Source: Roseovarius aestuarii
GTDB lineage: Bacteria > Pseudomonadota > Alphaproteobacteria > Rhodobacterales > Rhodobacteraceae
Reading direction: 5' to 3'
Assembly (NCBI GenBank): GCA_027214255.1
Contig: JAPWHL010000015.1
Span: 1-64,000, forward strand
Length of the DNA stretch: 64,000 nt
Part shown: positions 1 to 8,347 of the stretch, piece after piece
Numbering within the stretch: position 1 is the first letter of the stretch
How the letters are laid out: each line of letters opens with the position of its first letter
Program-made: the position numbers and the translations under genes
Notes under the pieces: generated by a model
Told to the model about the DNA's origin: nothing
The model's input: only the letters and a program-made list of their open reading frames with translations
Database searches by the model: none

Positions 1-77
1 TGCTGTCACCGGTTGACTATGAAATGAAACAGCAGAAAATGAACGAGGCAGGCGTCTAGGAAGTTAGGGGCACCTCA
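1..77 (+). mobile_element. Right end of an IS3-family insertion sequence (transposase C-terminus plus terminal repeat)
   Basis: Reading from base 3, the frame gives LSPVDYEMKQQKMNEAGV followed by a TAG stop at 57-59. The SPVDYE-type ending is characteristic of the integrase-like OrfB of IS3-family transposases. The bases after the stop (about 54-77) run through GGGGCACCTCA, which fits an IS3-type terminal inverted repeat ending in CA at 76-77. The body of the element lies outside the window, so whether it is intact cannot be judged. The left terminal repeat and a target duplication are also out of view. Confidence 0.75.
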
Positions 78-228
78 TCCATCGCGATTGGGCAGTTCGT
101 CTCGCATTCCGAGGTAAGGGGCTGATAGGACTCGTCCTGAAATTGCTTTGGTCGCATCGATCCAGATCCTGCCGGAAAGCTGGGACCACCTTATGCGTTT
201 CCTTATTCTGTCAGCCCGCGCCTTTCCG

Positions 229-255
229 TGTGCATTGCATATCATTCAATGCACA
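229..255. repeat. 9-bp inverted repeat (hairpin) downstream of the protease gene
   Basis: TGTGCATTG and CAATGCACA face each other across a 9-base loop, starting 9 bp beyond the stop of the minus-strand protease gene. It could act as a transcription terminator for that gene, but no run of U residues follows the stem in the minus direction, so the role is open. Confidence 0.4.
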
Positions 256-263
256 TGGAAGTT

Positions 264-1700
264 CTACTGTTCGCATTCTATGAATGCTGTGAAAAGGTCG
301 GCTTTTTCGGCCAATGCCTCGGGCAAAAGCCTTGTATTGGACGCGGATAGTACGGGTTCGACTCCATTCTGAGACAAAAACAGCTTCGCAATTTCACTGC
401 GAATTGCAAAGTTAACGTTCTGTGGGACATCTCCCATAACATCTGAAACGATGTTGGCATCCAATTTTGAAACGACGACACCAACGACTTCGCCGTTTGC
501 CCCCAAAACTGGCCCGCCTGAGTTCCCGGCCTGCACTGGCGCAGAAATTTGCATTTGTGTAACTGCCCCCCCTAATCCTTTGAGAGATGAAACAGAGCCA
601 CGTGTCACATTCAAACCACTGAGCAAACCAGCGTAAGGATAGCCTACAACCGTAATGTCGGAGTTTAGCTTTGCAGATCGGGTTGAAAATTCTGCAACAG
701 CCTGATGCGATGAAAAGGTGGTTTGAAGAATGGCTAGGTCAAAATCTTCTGAAACCTCGACCAATTCTGCCACCCGCCCGTTAACTTTGATGACGTGACA
801 GTTAGAAACAACATGTTCATTTGTCAGGACGTGCCCGTTGGTGGATACGAAAAAGCCCGACCCTGACCCACCGGAAGGGGCGTTACTTTTATTCGAGTTT
901 GACAGTCCGTCGCCTTGTTCGGGGGGCAAGTCGTCGTCATCCAACGCGGCAATCAAAAGTCGAATGGCGTCATCTAGTCGGCCATTTTCGGTAAACGTAA
1001 TTGGTGGTGCATACCCTGTGTCTATGCTGGATGAGACTGCACCCAAGATATCGCCGTCCCTTTTGTGGGCGGACAACATTACTGTAGACCAGTGGCCGTT
1101 AACAAAATTTGACCTAGTGTACATTTGAACACCGTCTCGTCCTAGTGAGGTAGAGACAGCAAAATTTGTTTTTCGGACCGAGTAAGGGTCGCCAACCGCC
1201 GCGTGCTGGCGAATCGTGTAGGTGTGCAGGTTCTGCGCCGTTGCACGGTCATGAACGCCAATCGAATATGACAGTGTGCTTTTACTATGGCGCCAGTTGA
1301 GGAAATTTTTGGTGGGCGCATCCACAATCAAGGAATCCGCTGGAAACAAGAATGACATGCCTAGAAGGTCGAAATACTTAATCTTCCAACCGTTGTCGCC
1401 CATTCGCTTGAGCAATGACAAGCCCAAGACAGCCATGTGCCAATCTTCTGGTGAGCGTTGGAATTCGGACCAACTAAACCGTCGCATCGCATCGCGGCTC
1501 TTTGCCCCCCAATCGCCATCTAAAAGGCCTTTGTAATGGCCTTCGAATGCCAATGCTGTTTGCAAGAAGCGTTTGTCCGATTGTGTCAACGCCCGCGCAT
1601 CAAAGCCCTCTAACAGTTTTGAATAATCTTGAGAATGCGCACTCAGTGGGTGTAGCGCTAAAGCAAACGCAAAGAAAATTATTCTAATGAGGCGAGGCAT
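264..1700 (-). CDS. Secreted trypsin-like (S1/Do-type) serine protease with an N-terminal peptidoglycan-binding-like domain
   Basis: The 478-residue protein starts with a clear signal peptide (MPRLIRIIFFAFALALHPL, cleaved near SAHSQ). Residues about 40-75 resemble a peptidoglycan-binding (PGRP-like) repeat with the GLLDGDWGAKSRDAMRRF pattern. The C-terminal half is a trypsin-fold protease: GSGFFVSTNGHVLTNEHVV carries the catalytic His, DFDLAIL the Asp, and VQAGNSGGPVLG the Ser. No PDZ domain follows. The protein is therefore probably exported and anchored near the cell wall; its substrate is unknown. By eye the gene is less G+C-rich than the core genes to its right, and it sits between an IS3 end and an integrase remnant, so it is probably an acquired cargo gene. 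Confidence 0.85.
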   Translation of the reverse strand: MPRLIRIIFFAFALALHPLSAHSQDYSKLLEGFDARALTQSDKRFLQTALAFEGHYKGLLDGDWGAKSRDAMRRFSWSEFQRSPEDWHMAVLGLSLLKRMGDNGWKIKYFDLLGMSFLFPADSLIVDAPTKNFLNWRHSKSTLSYSIGVHDRATAQNLHTYTIRQHAAVGDPYSVRKTNFAVSTSLGRDGVQMYTRSNFVNGHWSTVMLSAHKRDGDILGAVSSSIDTGYAPPITFTENGRLDDAIRLLIAALDDDDLPPEQGDGLSNSNKSNAPSGGSGSGFFVSTNGHVLTNEHVVSNCHVIKVNGRVAELVEVSEDFDLAILQTTFSSHQAVAEFSTRSAKLNSDITVVGYPYAGLLSGLNVTRGSVSSLKGLGGAVTQMQISAPVQAGNSGGPVLGANGEVVGVVVSKLDANIVSDVMGDVPQNVNFAIRSEIAKLFLSQNGVEPVLSASNTRLLPEALAEKADLFTAFIECEQ

Positions 1701-1883
1701 GATTGGTCCCGTTCCTGCACGTGTTTTAGTGAGATGATACGCGTACCACTTTGCATGTCCAATCGTTTGCGACCTGGCTTTTTGTCTCAGTTGTGGGCGC
1801 GAACACGTTTGACGACCCGTTGCGGCCCTGCCTGGTGCCCTTTGAACTTTGCCTTCGTGTGTTCAGTGACCAAACGACCGCAC

Positions 1884-2040
1884 CTTTAATGTGCTGCCCG
1901 CCATGCGCTGTCACCCGCAAAACTCAATTCGCCCCGCCATACTCGTGCTTGATTAGCCACAGCCCGCCGCCGTCCGCATGTTTGCCGCCACTGGCAGTCT
2001 TGACGCCGGATGCACCCAGACGGTTCAACACGCGGTCCAC
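1884..2040 (-). pseudogene. Decayed N-terminus of a P4-type tyrosine integrase (DUF4102 arm-binding domain)
   Basis: From a GTG at 2040 the minus strand reads NRLGASGVKTASGGKHADG, then GGLWLIKHEYGGAN, a stop, then VLRVTAHG. The HADGGGLWL...GAN-W-VLRV pattern is the arm-DNA-binding N-terminal domain of P4-family phage/island integrases. At 1926-1924 there is a TGA exactly where the family has Trp (TGG), so a nonsense change has killed the reading frame. After about residue 50 the similarity fades and no catalytic domain (R-H-R-Y) can be read nearby. This is a relic of a former island or prophage. Confidence 0.7.
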
Positions 2041-2324
2041 TTTCTACCCCGCTCTTGATCCCCCGCCGCATATGGTGTGCTACAAGGCATTGTGAAACGA
2101 GCTGGGATAAAAAACCTCTTTGGATTAAGGTTTTATAGGGTCTTCGGTGCTTTATTCTGTATTAAGATTTAGATGCTAGGCGCGCGATGTGGCACCATCT
2201 CCTAAGTTTTGAAAATTACCCATGGCATGTTCTAGCTGATTCAGCGGCAAGGGCCGGTTTGGCGCAGCCCATTGTTTTGTGACACTCAAATCGACTTTTT
2301 TCTTTCGCCATAGCCACGGCTGCG

Positions 2325-2530
2325 CTAGGCAGGCTGTGCTTCGGTCTGGGTGGTAACAAACCCAGATAATAGGGAACGCGATGCGGCATCCGTCTGGGTG
2401 CCAATGTCGCGACTGCCCCCGCAACTGTAGGCGGTGAGCGACGCCGGATCATGCCACTGTCCCGCAACTGCGGGGTGGGAAGGCCCGGCCAAGCAGCGAC
2501 CCGCAAGTCAGGAGACCTGCCGAGGTGATC
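2325..2530 (+). promoter_or_regulatory. Cobalamin (AdoCbl) riboswitch controlling the btu-cbiZ operon
   Basis: The conserved cobalamin aptamer blocks appear in order: GGGAA, then GGTGCCAAT, CCCCCGCAACTGTA, GCCACTG, GGGAAGGC and the B12 box GCAAGTCAGGAGACCTGC at 2503-2520. About 145 bases separate the box from the btuB start; they contain a GTGGAG/CTCCAC stem (near 2609-2631) that may belong to the expression platform. Ligand binding is expected to lower expression of the downstream corrinoid uptake genes. Nothing gene-like was seen between the integrase remnant (2040) and the aptamer. Confidence 0.95.
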
Positions 2531-2675
2531 ACCCTGTCCGTGCGCGGGGCGCGCTATGGGCAACGGATCCTTCCGGTGTGGTGGCGTGCAGCCGCTTGTG
2601 GAGGGCCCAGACTTCTCCACAGCTACCTCAACAGTATGATCGTCCGACAACAAAGGGCGACCGGAGAAGACCAAA

Positions 2676-4571
2676 ATGAAACGAATTTTCCTGTCCTCCA
2701 CATATCTATGTGCCGCGATTGTCCCGTTATCCCTGACATGTGGTCAGGCATTGGCGCAGGATTCGGACGCGGCTTATGATCTGGGTGAGCTGATCCTGTC
2801 CGGCGGCCTGACCCCGGTTGATGCGCAAACCTACGGGCGCGCGGCCACTGTCATCACTGGCGCGGATCTGAAATCGCGTGGTATCGCATCGGTGCAAGAC
2901 GCGTTGCGCGCTGTGCCCGGTGTGTCTGTGTCTTCGGCAGGGGGCAGCTTTACGCAGGTGCGCATCCGTGGCGGCGAAGCCAGCCACACGCTGATCCTGA
3001 TCGACGGGGTCGAGGCTGCGGGTGGGGATGGCGAATATTCCCTGTCGGGGCTGGATACAGCCAATATCGAACGCATCGAAGTGCTGCGCGGTCCGCAATC
3101 GGTTCTATATGGGTCGAACGCGTCGTCGGGTGTCATCAACATCATCACCCGCTCGGGTGAGATTGGCACGCATTACGGCACCTCGGCCGAAGTAGGCAGT
3201 CACGGCAGCACCAGCGTAACGGGGTTCTTGTCGCAACGCAGTGAACGGGGTGGGGTGTCGCTTAGTTTCTCGGATGTCCATGACGCAGGGTATGATTTCT
3301 CAGGTGATGGTGGCGCGCGGGATTCGACGGATCGCAAAACATGGGTTCTGAAGGGCGACGTACAAGTTCTGGACAGTGTGAAGCTGGGCTTTAACCTGAG
3401 GCAATCCGAAGAGAACTATGAGTTCGATAATACGAACTTTGCGGCGGTGGACGCGGCCAGTTACATCGTGGAGGACCCCACGCAACACGGCACCAGTGAC
3501 GAGACAACCCTGTCGGTTTTTGCCCAGCACGATATGCTGGACGGACGTTTGCAACAACGGCTGACCTATGAGTTGACGGACAATGACGCGACCACCAATG
3601 GCGGGCCCGTTACCACGACCACGACCGAAGCCTATAAATATCGCCTGAGTTTCGGGATCGACGGCGGGGATGTCGCCAGTGCCAACCATCTGGCTACCAT
3701 GCTGTTGGAACATGAAAGCGACCGTAGCAGCACCAATCCGCTGTATTCGCGGCACACGCAATCTGTCGCGCTGGAGTATCGCGGCAAGTTCATGGATGCT
3801 TTGGACGTGCAGGCGGGTGTGCGTTTTGACGACAATTCGGTGTTCGAAGATGCAACCAGCTGGACCTTGGGGGCGTCCTATACGTTCGCGGGTAGTGGCA
3901 TACGCCTGCATGCCTCGGCCGGGACCGGCGTGGTGAACCCCACCTATTTTGAACTTTACGCCAATTCATTTGGCACAGTTGGCAACCCGAACCTGAAACC
4001 CGAAGAAAGCCGCAGTTTTGACATCGGCATCGAGGTGCCGTTCGCACAGGGGCGTGGATTGGTCGATGTGACCTATTTCAACGAAGAGTTGGAGGATGAA
4101 ATCACATGGGTTGCCGCCGTCGGAGGCGGGTCGACCTATATCAACCAGACCGGCACCAGCAAACGCCAAGGTGTCGAGGTCCAAGGCCAGTACGCGGCGA
4201 CAGATACGTTGGATTTGCGGCTATTTTACACGTATCTGGACGCTGAAAACCCTGACGGATCAGTCGAAATACGCCGCCCAAAGCATGAGGTGGGCATCGG
4301 CATGACCGCCCAGACGTTCGGCGGGCGGGGATCGGTCTCGGTTGATTTGCGCCATGTGGCTGACAACGCTGATTCTCAGTTCTTCCCGCCGTTCGGCACT
4401 GCCAAGCTGCCCGATTATACCACCGTTGATGTCGCCGCACGCTATGCGGTGACGGATGCGGTGGATGCGACGTTGCGGGTGAGCAACCTGTTTGACGATG
4501 CGCAATCGGATGTCTGGGGCTATGCCGGGCGTGACCGGACGATCTATGTCGGCTTTGATGCCAATTGGTAA
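2676..4571 (+). CDS. btuB: TonB-dependent vitamin B12 (corrinoid) outer-membrane receptor BtuB
   Basis: The 631-residue protein has a signal peptide ending near SLTCGQALAQ, a TonB-box-like segment (DLGELILSGG), a plug domain (VQDALRAVPGVSV, RIRGGEASHTLILIDG, IEVLRGPQSVLYGSNA) and a 22-strand-type barrel ending in an aromatic residue (FDANW). Its size fits BtuB/FecA-type receptors. The substrate is assigned from the cobalamin riboswitch upstream and the BtuFCD/CbiZ genes downstream. A GGAGA ribosome-binding site lies 10-14 bases before the ATG. The next gene starts inside its last codons. Confidence 0.93.
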   Translation: MKRIFLSSTYLCAAIVPLSLTCGQALAQDSDAAYDLGELILSGGLTPVDAQTYGRAATVITGADLKSRGIASVQDALRAVPGVSVSSAGGSFTQVRIRGGEASHTLILIDGVEAAGGDGEYSLSGLDTANIERIEVLRGPQSVLYGSNASSGVINIITRSGEIGTHYGTSAEVGSHGSTSVTGFLSQRSERGGVSLSFSDVHDAGYDFSGDGGARDSTDRKTWVLKGDVQVLDSVKLGFNLRQSEENYEFDNTNFAAVDAASYIVEDPTQHGTSDETTLSVFAQHDMLDGRLQQRLTYELTDNDATTNGGPVTTTTTEAYKYRLSFGIDGGDVASANHLATMLLEHESDRSSTNPLYSRHTQSVALEYRGKFMDALDVQAGVRFDDNSVFEDATSWTLGASYTFAGSGIRLHASAGTGVVNPTYFELYANSFGTVGNPNLKPEESRSFDIGIEVPFAQGRGLVDVTYFNEELEDEITWVAAVGGGSTYINQTGTSKRQGVEVQGQYAATDTLDLRLFYTYLDAENPDGSVEIRRPKHEVGIGMTAQTFGGRGSVSVDLRHVADNADSQFFPPFGTAKLPDYTTVDVAARYAVTDAVDATLRVSNLFDDAQSDVWGYAGRDRTIYVGFDANW

Positions 4572-5463
4572 GCGAGTGCTTACAAGGGTTTTAACCCTCG
4601 GGGCGTTGGCGGTGTTGCCAGCGTCCATTATGTCTGTTGCATCGGCTGAAACGGGGGCTGCATCACAAGGTGCGTCACGGACGGCACCGCAGCGGGTGGT
4701 GTCGATCAATCTGTGCACCGATCAGTTGGCCATGTTGATGGCGGCGCCCGGGCAGTTGCTATCGGTCACGCATGTCTCTTTGGATAAGCGGGTCTCGCCA
4801 CTGGCCGAACAAGCGGCGCAATATCGTGTCAACTATGGTCTTGCCGAAGAGATTTTTTCGCTGCGCCCGGATCTGGTTCTGGCCGGGGCCTATACGCCAC
4901 GCCAGACCACCGCGATGCTGGATCGGTTGGGCATTCGCGTCGAACTGTTTCAGCCCGTGACATCACTGGAAGACCTGCGTGCCAGTTTGGCGCAGATGGG
5001 GGCGGCCCTGCACCGCGAGGATGAGGCGGCCCGACACATCGACGCGTTCGACGCAGGCTTGGCACTGGCAACACAGGCGGATGCCGGGCAGGGGCCGGGC
5101 CCATTGGCCGCGATCTATTACGCCAACGGGTTTACCGCGGGGGATACATCGTTGGCGCATGAGTTGATGACTGTTGCGGGCTTGCGCAATGCCGCTGTCG
5201 CGGCGGGATATACCGCTGGTGGCAAGCTGGCGTTGGAAACGCTGGCTATGATCCAGCCCGAGATGATGATCACTGCACAGCGTTATCCCGGCGGGTCGCG
5301 CGCCGAAGAGGTTTTGGATCATCCTGTCGTCACGGCGTTGCGCAGTTCGGCATCTGGCGCGGTTATGTCGGATCAGGATTGGGTCTGTGGCACACCATTT
5401 GTCCTGAATGCCATTCAGGATATGGCGCATGCGCGCCACGCGTTGCACAGTGGTGCACAATGA
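4558..5463 (+). CDS. btuF: Corrinoid ABC transporter periplasmic binding protein BtuF
   Basis: The chosen ATG at 4558 overlaps the btuB stop by 14 bp and gives a good signal peptide (MPIGKRVLTRVLTLGALAVL). An in-frame upstream start at 4492 would add residues encoded inside btuB and is unlikely. The mature part has the type III periplasmic-binding-protein pattern (RVVSINLCTDQLAMLM, FSLRPDLVLAG, YTPRQTTAMLDRLG), as in BtuF/FhuD/FepB. It should hand corrinoids from BtuB to the BtuCD permease. It is translationally coupled at both ends. Confidence 0.88.
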   Translation: MPIGKRVLTRVLTLGALAVLPASIMSVASAETGAASQGASRTAPQRVVSINLCTDQLAMLMAAPGQLLSVTHVSLDKRVSPLAEQAAQYRVNYGLAEEIFSLRPDLVLAGAYTPRQTTAMLDRLGIRVELFQPVTSLEDLRASLAQMGAALHREDEAARHIDAFDAGLALATQADAGQGPGPLAAIYYANGFTAGDTSLAHELMTVAGLRNAAVAAGYTAGGKLALETLAMIQPEMMITAQRYPGGSRAEEVLDHPVVTALRSSASGAVMSDQDWVCGTPFVLNAIQDMAHARHALHSGAQ

Positions 5464-6443
5464 GACAGGTCATGATCCCACTTGCGCTGGCGGCAGGCGC
5501 GCTGTTTGCAGCCTCGCTGGTGATTGGTCCGGCGCAGATCGGCATGGCCGAAGGGCTAACCGCGTTGGTGCGTGGGGGCGACGGCCCGATGGCATTGGTG
5601 ATGCGCGAAATCCGCCTGCCACGGGCGCTATTGGCTGCACTGATCGGGGCGTCGCTGGGGCTGGCCGGAGCGGCGATGCAGGGGTACTTGCGCAATCCGC
5701 TGGCCGAGCCGGGGCTGATTGGTGTCTCAGGGTCCGCCGCGTTGGGTGCCGTTCTGGCAATACAAACCGGGCTGGCAGCCAGTTTCGTGTTGGGCCTGCC
5801 ACTGGCCGCACTGGCCGGTGCGTTGGGGGGCGTCGTTTTGGTGATGGCGCTGGCGGGACCGCGGGGCGCGTCACTGACGTTGATTCTGGCGGGGATCGCG
5901 ATTTCGGCCCTTGCGGCGGCGCTGACCTCGCTGGTTCTGAACCTGTCACCCAATCCCTTTGCCGCATCCGAAATCGTGTTCTGGATGATGGGATCATTGG
6001 CGGACCGGTCGATGACGCATGTCTGGCTGGCTTTGCCGTTCATGGTGCTTGGTTGGGCATTGCTGATACCGTTGGGACGCGGCCTTGATGCGCTGACCTT
6101 GGGCGAAGATGCCGCCGAGGCGATGGGGATCGCGATGCCGCGCCTGCGCTGGCGTGTTGTTGTCGGCACGGCCTGCGTTGTTGGCGCGGCGACGGCCGTG
6201 GCGGGGGCCATTGGATTTGTCGGGTTGGTGGTGCCGCATATATTGCGCCCGGTGGTGGGGGCGCAGCCCTCCCGCCTGTTATGGGCCTCGGCATTGGGGG
6301 GGGCGGTGATGGTATTGCTAGCCGACATCGCCGTGCGCTTGGTTCTGCCTGAACGTGATCTGAAACTGGGTGTGTTGACTGCGCTGGTCGGAGCGCCGGT
6401 ATTTTTGCATCTGATCTACAAAACACGGCGGGACGCGGTTTGA
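5460..6443 (+). CDS. btuC: Corrinoid ABC transporter permease BtuC (FecCD family)
   Basis: This is a highly hydrophobic 327-residue protein of the FecCD/BtuC permease family with about nine to ten membrane segments. Recognisable stretches include EIRLPRALLAALIGASLGLAG, AMQGYLRNPLAEPGLIGVS and GFVGLVVPHILR. The ATG at 5460 overlaps the btuF TGA (ATGA); the in-frame start at 5379 inside btuF is rejected. It forms the membrane channel for BtuF-delivered corrinoid, powered by the next gene. Confidence 0.9.
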   Translation: MRQVMIPLALAAGALFAASLVIGPAQIGMAEGLTALVRGGDGPMALVMREIRLPRALLAALIGASLGLAGAAMQGYLRNPLAEPGLIGVSGSAALGAVLAIQTGLAASFVLGLPLAALAGALGGVVLVMALAGPRGASLTLILAGIAISALAAALTSLVLNLSPNPFAASEIVFWMMGSLADRSMTHVWLALPFMVLGWALLIPLGRGLDALTLGEDAAEAMGIAMPRLRWRVVVGTACVVGAATAVAGAIGFVGLVVPHILRPVVGAQPSRLLWASALGGAVMVLLADIAVRLVLPERDLKLGVLTALVGAPVFLHLIYKTRRDAV

Positions 6444-7225
6444 CGTTGCTGGCGCTGGATAATTTGGGCGCGACCCTGCGCCGCCGCCCGGTGTTTGGTG
6501 ATGTCTCGCTAAAGATTGGTGCGGGTGAGGTTGTCGGGTTGATTGGTCCCAATGGGGCAGGCAAGACCACGCTGATGCGCGCGGCGCTTGGGCTGATCCC
6601 TGCGACGGGCACCAGTTCATTGGCGCAAATGCCTGCGCGCGCGCGGGCGCGCGCCGTCGCGTGGATGCCCCAAGCGCGTGAAATTGCCTGGCCGATCACT
6701 GTCGAGACATTGGTGATGTTGGGCCGTGTTCCGCATCTGAACACCGGGCAGCGCCCCACTGCGGCGGATCATGCTGCCTGCGATGCGGCCATTGCGCATA
6801 TGGCGCTTGGACCTCTGCGCACGCGGGCGGCAACCCGTCTGTCGGGGGGCGAGCAGGCGCGGGTTCTAATCGCGCGAGCGCTGGCGCAAGACACGCCACT
6901 GTTGATGGCGGATGAACCGATTGCCGGACTGGACCCTGCCCATCAGATTTCCACGATGCAGTGTTTTGCCGGGCTGGCCGCGCAGGGTAAATCGTGCCTT
7001 GTGTCCTTGCATGATCTTGGGCTGGCTGCGCGCCATTGTACGCGGTTGGTGTTGCTGGGGCCCAAAGTGGGGCAGGGCCCGCAGGGATGCGGGCATATCG
7101 TGGCCGATGGCACCCCTGCCGAGGTTCTGACGGCACAACGTTTGCGCGATGTGTTCTCTATCACAGCCGCGCTTCAACAGACGGAGCAAGGGCTGCTTTT
7201 TCAACCGCTTGAGGTGACGAATTGA
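6440..7225 (+). CDS. btuD: Corrinoid ABC transporter ATPase BtuD
   Basis: The 261-residue ATP-binding subunit has Walker A GPNGAGKTT at about residues 36-44, signature LSGGEQARVLIARAL, Walker B LLMADEPIAGLDP and an H-loop (LVSLHDLGLA). The start appears to be TTG at 6440, overlapping the btuC TGA as TTGA; there is no in-frame ATG before the Walker A region that would leave a complete domain. Its use of TTG suggests coupling to btuC translation. It pairs with the upstream permease. Confidence 0.9.
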   Translation: MTLLALDNLGATLRRRPVFGDVSLKIGAGEVVGLIGPNGAGKTTLMRAALGLIPATGTSSLAQMPARARARAVAWMPQAREIAWPITVETLVMLGRVPHLNTGQRPTAADHAACDAAIAHMALGPLRTRAATRLSGGEQARVLIARALAQDTPLLMADEPIAGLDPAHQISTMQCFAGLAAQGKSCLVSLHDLGLAARHCTRLVLLGPKVGQGPQGCGHIVADGTPAEVLTAQRLRDVFSITAALQQTEQGLLFQPLEVTN

Positions 7226-7872
7226 GCGTGCTTTGCGTGATGCGCCCGTGGTTGGAGTTTGATCTGGGTGGTCCAATGTCGGTTCTGAGCTGGGCGATCA
7301 ACCGACCCGGACGAGTCACCGCCAGTCGTATATTGTGGCGCGAAGTGCGCAATGCCGATCTGCCCGAGGATCTGGATGTGGATCAATGGCTTCGGGGGGA
7401 ATTGCGCGCCCGCGATGCTCTGGACGCGGTGGTGTTCCTGACCTCGCGCGATATCACATGTTATCACAGCGCCACGGCGCAGGTTGATGACGTCATGGCG
7501 CAGGCCGTCGCGACCGTTGGCCTGTCCAATGCCGAAAGGATCGGCCACAGGATTGATCGCACCGGCCACGACTGGGGGACGATAAATGTGGCACTGCGCC
7601 TGAACACGCCCCTAAGCGAAGCAGCGCAGCTTGAGACGTTGTCACTGGCGGTTGCGGCGCGCACTGCGGCGGTGATGGATGCGCAATATGCATTGCCCAC
7701 CGGGATCGCGACAGGCACCGGAACCGATTGCATTGCCGTTGCGGTGCCGGACGGACAGGCGCGTTATGCGGGGCAACATACCCCCATTGGCGAAGCCGCC
7801 GGACGCGCGGTTTATGACGCGGTTTCCAAAGGGGCAACCGAATGGATGAACACGGTTCGCCGATACCTGTAA
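7222..7872 (+). CDS. cbiZ: Adenosylcobinamide amidohydrolase CbiZ (corrinoid remodelling)
   Basis: The 216-residue protein has the CbiZ family pattern: an N-terminal region with VVFLTSRDITCY and a C-terminal core with TGTGTDCIAVAVP and YAGQHTPIGEAAGRAVYDAV. CbiZ cleaves the nucleotide loop from adenosylcobinamide or pseudocobalamin, giving adenosylcobyric acid, so that a cell can rebuild imported analogues with its own lower ligand. It starts with TTG at 7222, overlapping the btuD TGA. Its place as last gene of the riboswitch operon supports the call. CbiZ is known from archaea and a subset of bacteria including Rhodobacter. Confidence 0.87.
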   Translation: MSVLCVMRPWLEFDLGGPMSVLSWAINRPGRVTASRILWREVRNADLPEDLDVDQWLRGELRARDALDAVVFLTSRDITCYHSATAQVDDVMAQAVATVGLSNAERIGHRIDRTGHDWGTINVALRLNTPLSEAAQLETLSLAVAARTAAVMDAQYALPTGIATGTGTDCIAVAVPDGQARYAGQHTPIGEAAGRAVYDAVSKGATEWMNTVRRYL

Positions 7873-7967
7873 ACACGTCACAATTTCCGGTTTCGAACGC
7901 TTGACGACAGCCGCGCGTGCGACTAAACGGATGGAACGCAACGGGCATGACCCGGTGCGGGCAGTGG

Positions 7968-8044
7968 GCGGTTGTAGCTCAGTTGGTTAGAGTACCGGCC
8001 TGTCACGCCGGGGGTCGCGGGTTCGAGTCCCGTCAACCGCGCCA
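7968..8044 (+). tRNA. tRNA-Asp (GTC), first copy
   Basis: A complete cloverleaf can be read: acceptor GCGGTTG pairs with CAACCGC, the D-loop has TAGCTCAGTTGGTTAGAG, the anticodon loop is CTGTCAC (anticodon GTC), the T-arm is GGGTTCGAGTCCC, the discriminator is G and CCA is encoded. It is identical over 77 bases to the second copy about 215 bp downstream. Confidence 0.97.
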
Positions 8045-8259
8045 CCGCTGCCTGTTATCCCCCTTTTGATATGCGCGCAGACTGTATCTGTGCAGGGCGT
8101 CGTTACTGGCGCGGCACGTCATGCGTGGATGATTCATCGCCACATGTTGTACGGCAGGGGGAAATGGCCGTCATAATCGGGCAGGCGCAAATATTTCTGC
8201 GTAATGGTTGTTTTCCCGATTGACGGGGCGGGCGGGCTGAATTAGGTCAGCCCTCATGC

Positions 8260-8336
8260 GCGGTTGTAGCTCAGTTGGTTAGAGTACCGGCCTGTCACGC
8301 CGGGGGTCGCGGGTTCGAGTCCCGTCAACCGCGCCA
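8260..8336 (+). tRNA. tRNA-Asp (GTC), second identical copy
   Basis: This has the same 77-base sequence as the copy at 7968-8044, with anticodon GTC and encoded CCA. The 215-bp spacer between the two copies shows no gene. Flanking sequences before the two copies differ, so only the tRNA itself is duplicated. Confidence 0.97.
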
Positions 8337-8347
8337 CTTTCCCCCAC

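Noticed and set aside
1751..2095. 114-codon plus-strand frame near the integrase relic
   Set aside because: Its Cys/Pro-rich sequence is unlike any protein family, and the opposite strand explains the region as an integrase remnant.
5363..6328. 321-codon minus-strand frame opposite btuC
   Set aside because: It is rich in Ala, Pro, Arg and Thr with no recognisable domain, and mirrors the G+C-rich codon pattern of btuC, which is a clear permease gene.
7968..8336. The tRNA-Asp pair as ends of an integrated element
   Set aside because: Only 215 bp with no gene lies between the copies and whole tRNAs, not att-type 3' fragments, are repeated.
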